Under the pieces are notes generated by a model, which saw nothing but the letters and a program-made list of their open reading frames with translations, was not told the DNA's origin and did no database searches. Positions 62,242 through 64,000 of a stretch of DNA of 64,000 bases are shown one piece after another. The stretch is taken from assembly GCF_002967715.1 (NCBI RefSeq), contig NZ_PUIA01000068.1, positions 62,001 through 126,000 on the forward strand, read 5' to 3'. The stretch is from Blastopirellula marina (GTDB lineage: Bacteria; Planctomycetota; Planctomycetia; Pirellulales; Pirellulaceae). The translations under genes were made by a program, and so were the position numbers. Each line of letters begins with the position of its first letter. Position 1 is the first letter of the stretch.

Positions 62242-64000
62242 ATGTTTAACAAGGGAGATAAGCCAATCCCCGGTTATCGGCTCGAACGCTTTCTGGGCCG
62301 CGGACAATTCGGCGAGGTCTGGGCTGCCGATGGCCCAGGCGGAACGCTGGTCGCCCTCAAATTCATCGCGCTGCAGCAAAAGACCGGCATTCGCGAACTC
62401 AAGTCGATCCAGGCCGTCAAACGCATCAAGCACGCTAATCTGTGCAGCGTGAATGCCATGTGGTTGTTGGGCTACGATGGCGAAGTCCTCGACGACCACG
62501 AGATCGATCTGCTGATCCGCAACCAGGCCAAAGAACAAAAGAACGCCGCCCAAACGCTGGCCATCGAGCAAACACAAACGCTCCACAATCCTCAGTACCT
62601 GGTCGTCAGCATGACGCTGGCCGAAGGAAGCCTCGACGAGCGCCTGAAGAGCTTTACCGAAGGGGGGATCCCCCGCGATCAGCTGATGGACTACATGGTT
62701 CAGGCCGCTCGTGGAATCGACTTCCTCAACTCTCCAGTCCACGATGTCGGCGGCACCAAGGTCGGCATCCAACATCGCGATATCAAACCTGCCAACCTGC
62801 TGTTTGCCGGCGACTCGGTCCTGGTCGGCGACTTTGGCGTCGCTGGGGCGTTTGGCGAGTACGACACCGAGGCCACCAGCGTCGTCGGTAGCTTGTGCTA
62901 CATGTCGCCCGAATCGATCAAGCGGATTCCTTCTTCCAGCTCCGATCAATACGCCCTGGCGATTACCTATTACCAACTGCGAACCGGGACACTGCCGTTC
63001 GAACCAACCGTCTCCTTCGCCGAACTGGTCGACATTCACGTCCGCGGCAAACTTCAGTTCCCCCTCGTATCGGACCACGAACGAGCCGTCCTCGGCAAGG
63101 CAACCGCCACCGATCCCAAGCAGCGCTATAAAAACTGCGTCGAGTTCGCCAAGTCGCTTGCTCCGCCGGTCGAAGCACCGCTTGCCGCAACCAAACGGGC
63201 ATCGTCGTTCTCGCCAATCGTCGGAGGTGCCATTGCGGTCGCCTTGCTGATCGGCATCTTGGCAGCAAGCTTCTTCTTGAGCGGCGACAACAACACCAGC
63301 ACCGGCCCGCAACTAGATCCGCACACGATCGTCTTTTCGCCAGAGCAAGCGATTTACGACATCAGCATCCTCCCTGAAGAACCGCGTGACGACACCAGTT
63401 TGTCCGGCACTTCGGCGGCCAACCTGCAGCTACTGCCAACCGACAAGGTGCTCGTCAACGCTCGCTCGGAAGACTGGTTGTACGAACCGTTCGATAAGCA
63501 ATACACCTATGAAGAGTTAGCCCGTGCCGACTGGAAAGTCGCCCTGCAGCCAATCCCCGCTAAGTCGATCCTGGTACACATCACCAACATGGCCATCCAA
63601 GGCAAATGGGACGAAGCCACCCAGGAGTTTGCCCGAGCCGCGGTGTTGTACCCCGACCTGAAAGACAAACCTTCTTCCGAATCGGCCCAGTTGCAGGGAA
63701 CGCCTGCGGTGGTTTCTTATTCGCTGCTTCCGAATCAATTGGTCGCAGCCTTAAGTGCTGACGGTTCGAGTAAACTCGGCATCGTACCGCTGGACGAGCC
63801 TGCAAAGCGAACCGAAGACATTTCGCTCAGCACGATCCCTCACCAGATTCACCTGCCAGGCCGTATGCCCTGGGCCGTGCTGATCCAGGACAGCTCTGCT
63901 GAGGTGGTACCACTTGATGGTTCCGCTAAGCCGTATGAAATCGACCTCGGCAAACCAGGCAATGCCAGCTACCGCGAGGTAGGACCTTCGGCCTTGTCAC
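62242..64000 (+). CDS. Serine/threonine protein kinase, 3' end outside window
   Basis: Open from the ATG at 62242 to the right edge (586 codons, no stop). Kinase domain: GRGQFGEVW glycine loop, Lys40 in VALKF, Asp180 in HRDIKPANLL, DFG Asp197, and MSPES in place of APE. One membrane helix at about 324-347 (PIVGGAIAVALLIGILAASF) separates it from an extracytoplasmic C-terminal region of beta-rich composition (VVSYSLLPNQLVAALSADGSSK), perhaps a propeller. Weak ribosome site (CCAGGAA about 10 nt upstream). Transmembrane kinases of this layout are very numerous in planctomycetes. Target unknown. Confidence 0.9.
   Translation, partial: MFNKGDKPIPGYRLERFLGRGQFGEVWAADGPGGTLVALKFIALQQKTGIRELKSIQAVKRIKHANLCSVNAMWLLGYDGEVLDDHEIDLLIRNQAKEQKNAAQTLAIEQTQTLHNPQYLVVSMTLAEGSLDERLKSFTEGGIPRDQLMDYMVQAARGIDFLNSPVHDVGGTKVGIQHRDIKPANLLFAGDSVLVGDFGVAGAFGEYDTEATSVVGSLCYMSPESIKRIPSSSSDQYALAITYYQLRTGTLPFEPTVSFAELVDIHVRGKLQFPLVSDHERAVLGKATATDPKQRYKNCVEFAKSLAPPVEAPLAATKRASSFSPIVGGAIAVALLIGILAASFFLSGDNNTSTGPQLDPHTIVFSPEQAIYDISILPEEPRDDTSLSGTSAANLQLLPTDKVLVNARSEDWLYEPFDKQYTYEELARADWKVALQPIPAKSILVHITNMAIQGKWDEATQEFARAAVLYPDLKDKPSSESAQLQGTPAVVSYSLLPNQLVAALSADGSSKLGIVPLDEPAKRTEDISLSTIPHQIHLPGRMPWAVLIQDSSAEVVPLDGSAKPYEIDLGKPGNASYREVGPSALS

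Overview
The window comes from a planctomycete, most likely of the order Pirellulales (Blastopirellula/Bremerella/Rhodopirellula-like). The evidence is a DUF1559 prepilin-like protein and a decayed second copy, an ECF sigma factor paired with a PD40-type Ser/Thr kinase, a second kinase of planctomycete type, a Pirellula-type heme-binding domain on a membrane cytochrome, LamG and PDZ giant proteins, and many long intergenic regions. This is inferred from gene families; there is no rRNA in the window.

Layout. 1-5568: a D-amino-acid module (N-acyl-D-amino-acid deacylase cut by the left edge, RidA, sodium:solute symporter) and a convergent, unusually long second symporter. 6604-17682 (minus): three tandem ATPase+permease pairs of the MacB/LolCDE type, clearly paralogous. 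18390-24724: DUF1559 protein, then PepSY-TM, DUF2271 and DUF4198 proteins and two siderophore-esterase-like hydrolases, which I read as an iron-acquisition locus; a Fur-box-like site lies in front of the transporter operon. 24721-32819: a Tat-exported superoxide dismutase downstream of two membrane proteins carrying cytochrome c domains, a divergent Tat-type cupredoxin, a Cys-rich small protein and an outer-membrane channel. 32820-34400: a graveyard of gene fragments, an IS3 remnant and a dispersed repeat. 34423-41939: a two-gene operon with a 1946-residue PDZ protein. 42665-53111: TPR-redoxin protein, ECF sigma/kinase pair, membrane protein and lipoprotein, initiator tRNA and a squalene-cyclase-like protein.

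53200-61974 is the most interesting part. Small general-stress proteins (YqaE/Pmp3, PA2169-type four-helix protein, an acidic membrane protein, DUF3309, DUF1328, a second helical protein, Dps) surround a 1091-residue hybrid histidine kinase and an NtrC-type sigma-54 activator. I find five sigma-54-type -24/-12 elements in the intergenic gaps, each 53-98 bp before one of these transcription units. This looks like a self-contained, locally encoded sigma-54 stress regulon. The right edge cuts a Ser/Thr kinase gene that stays open to base 64000.
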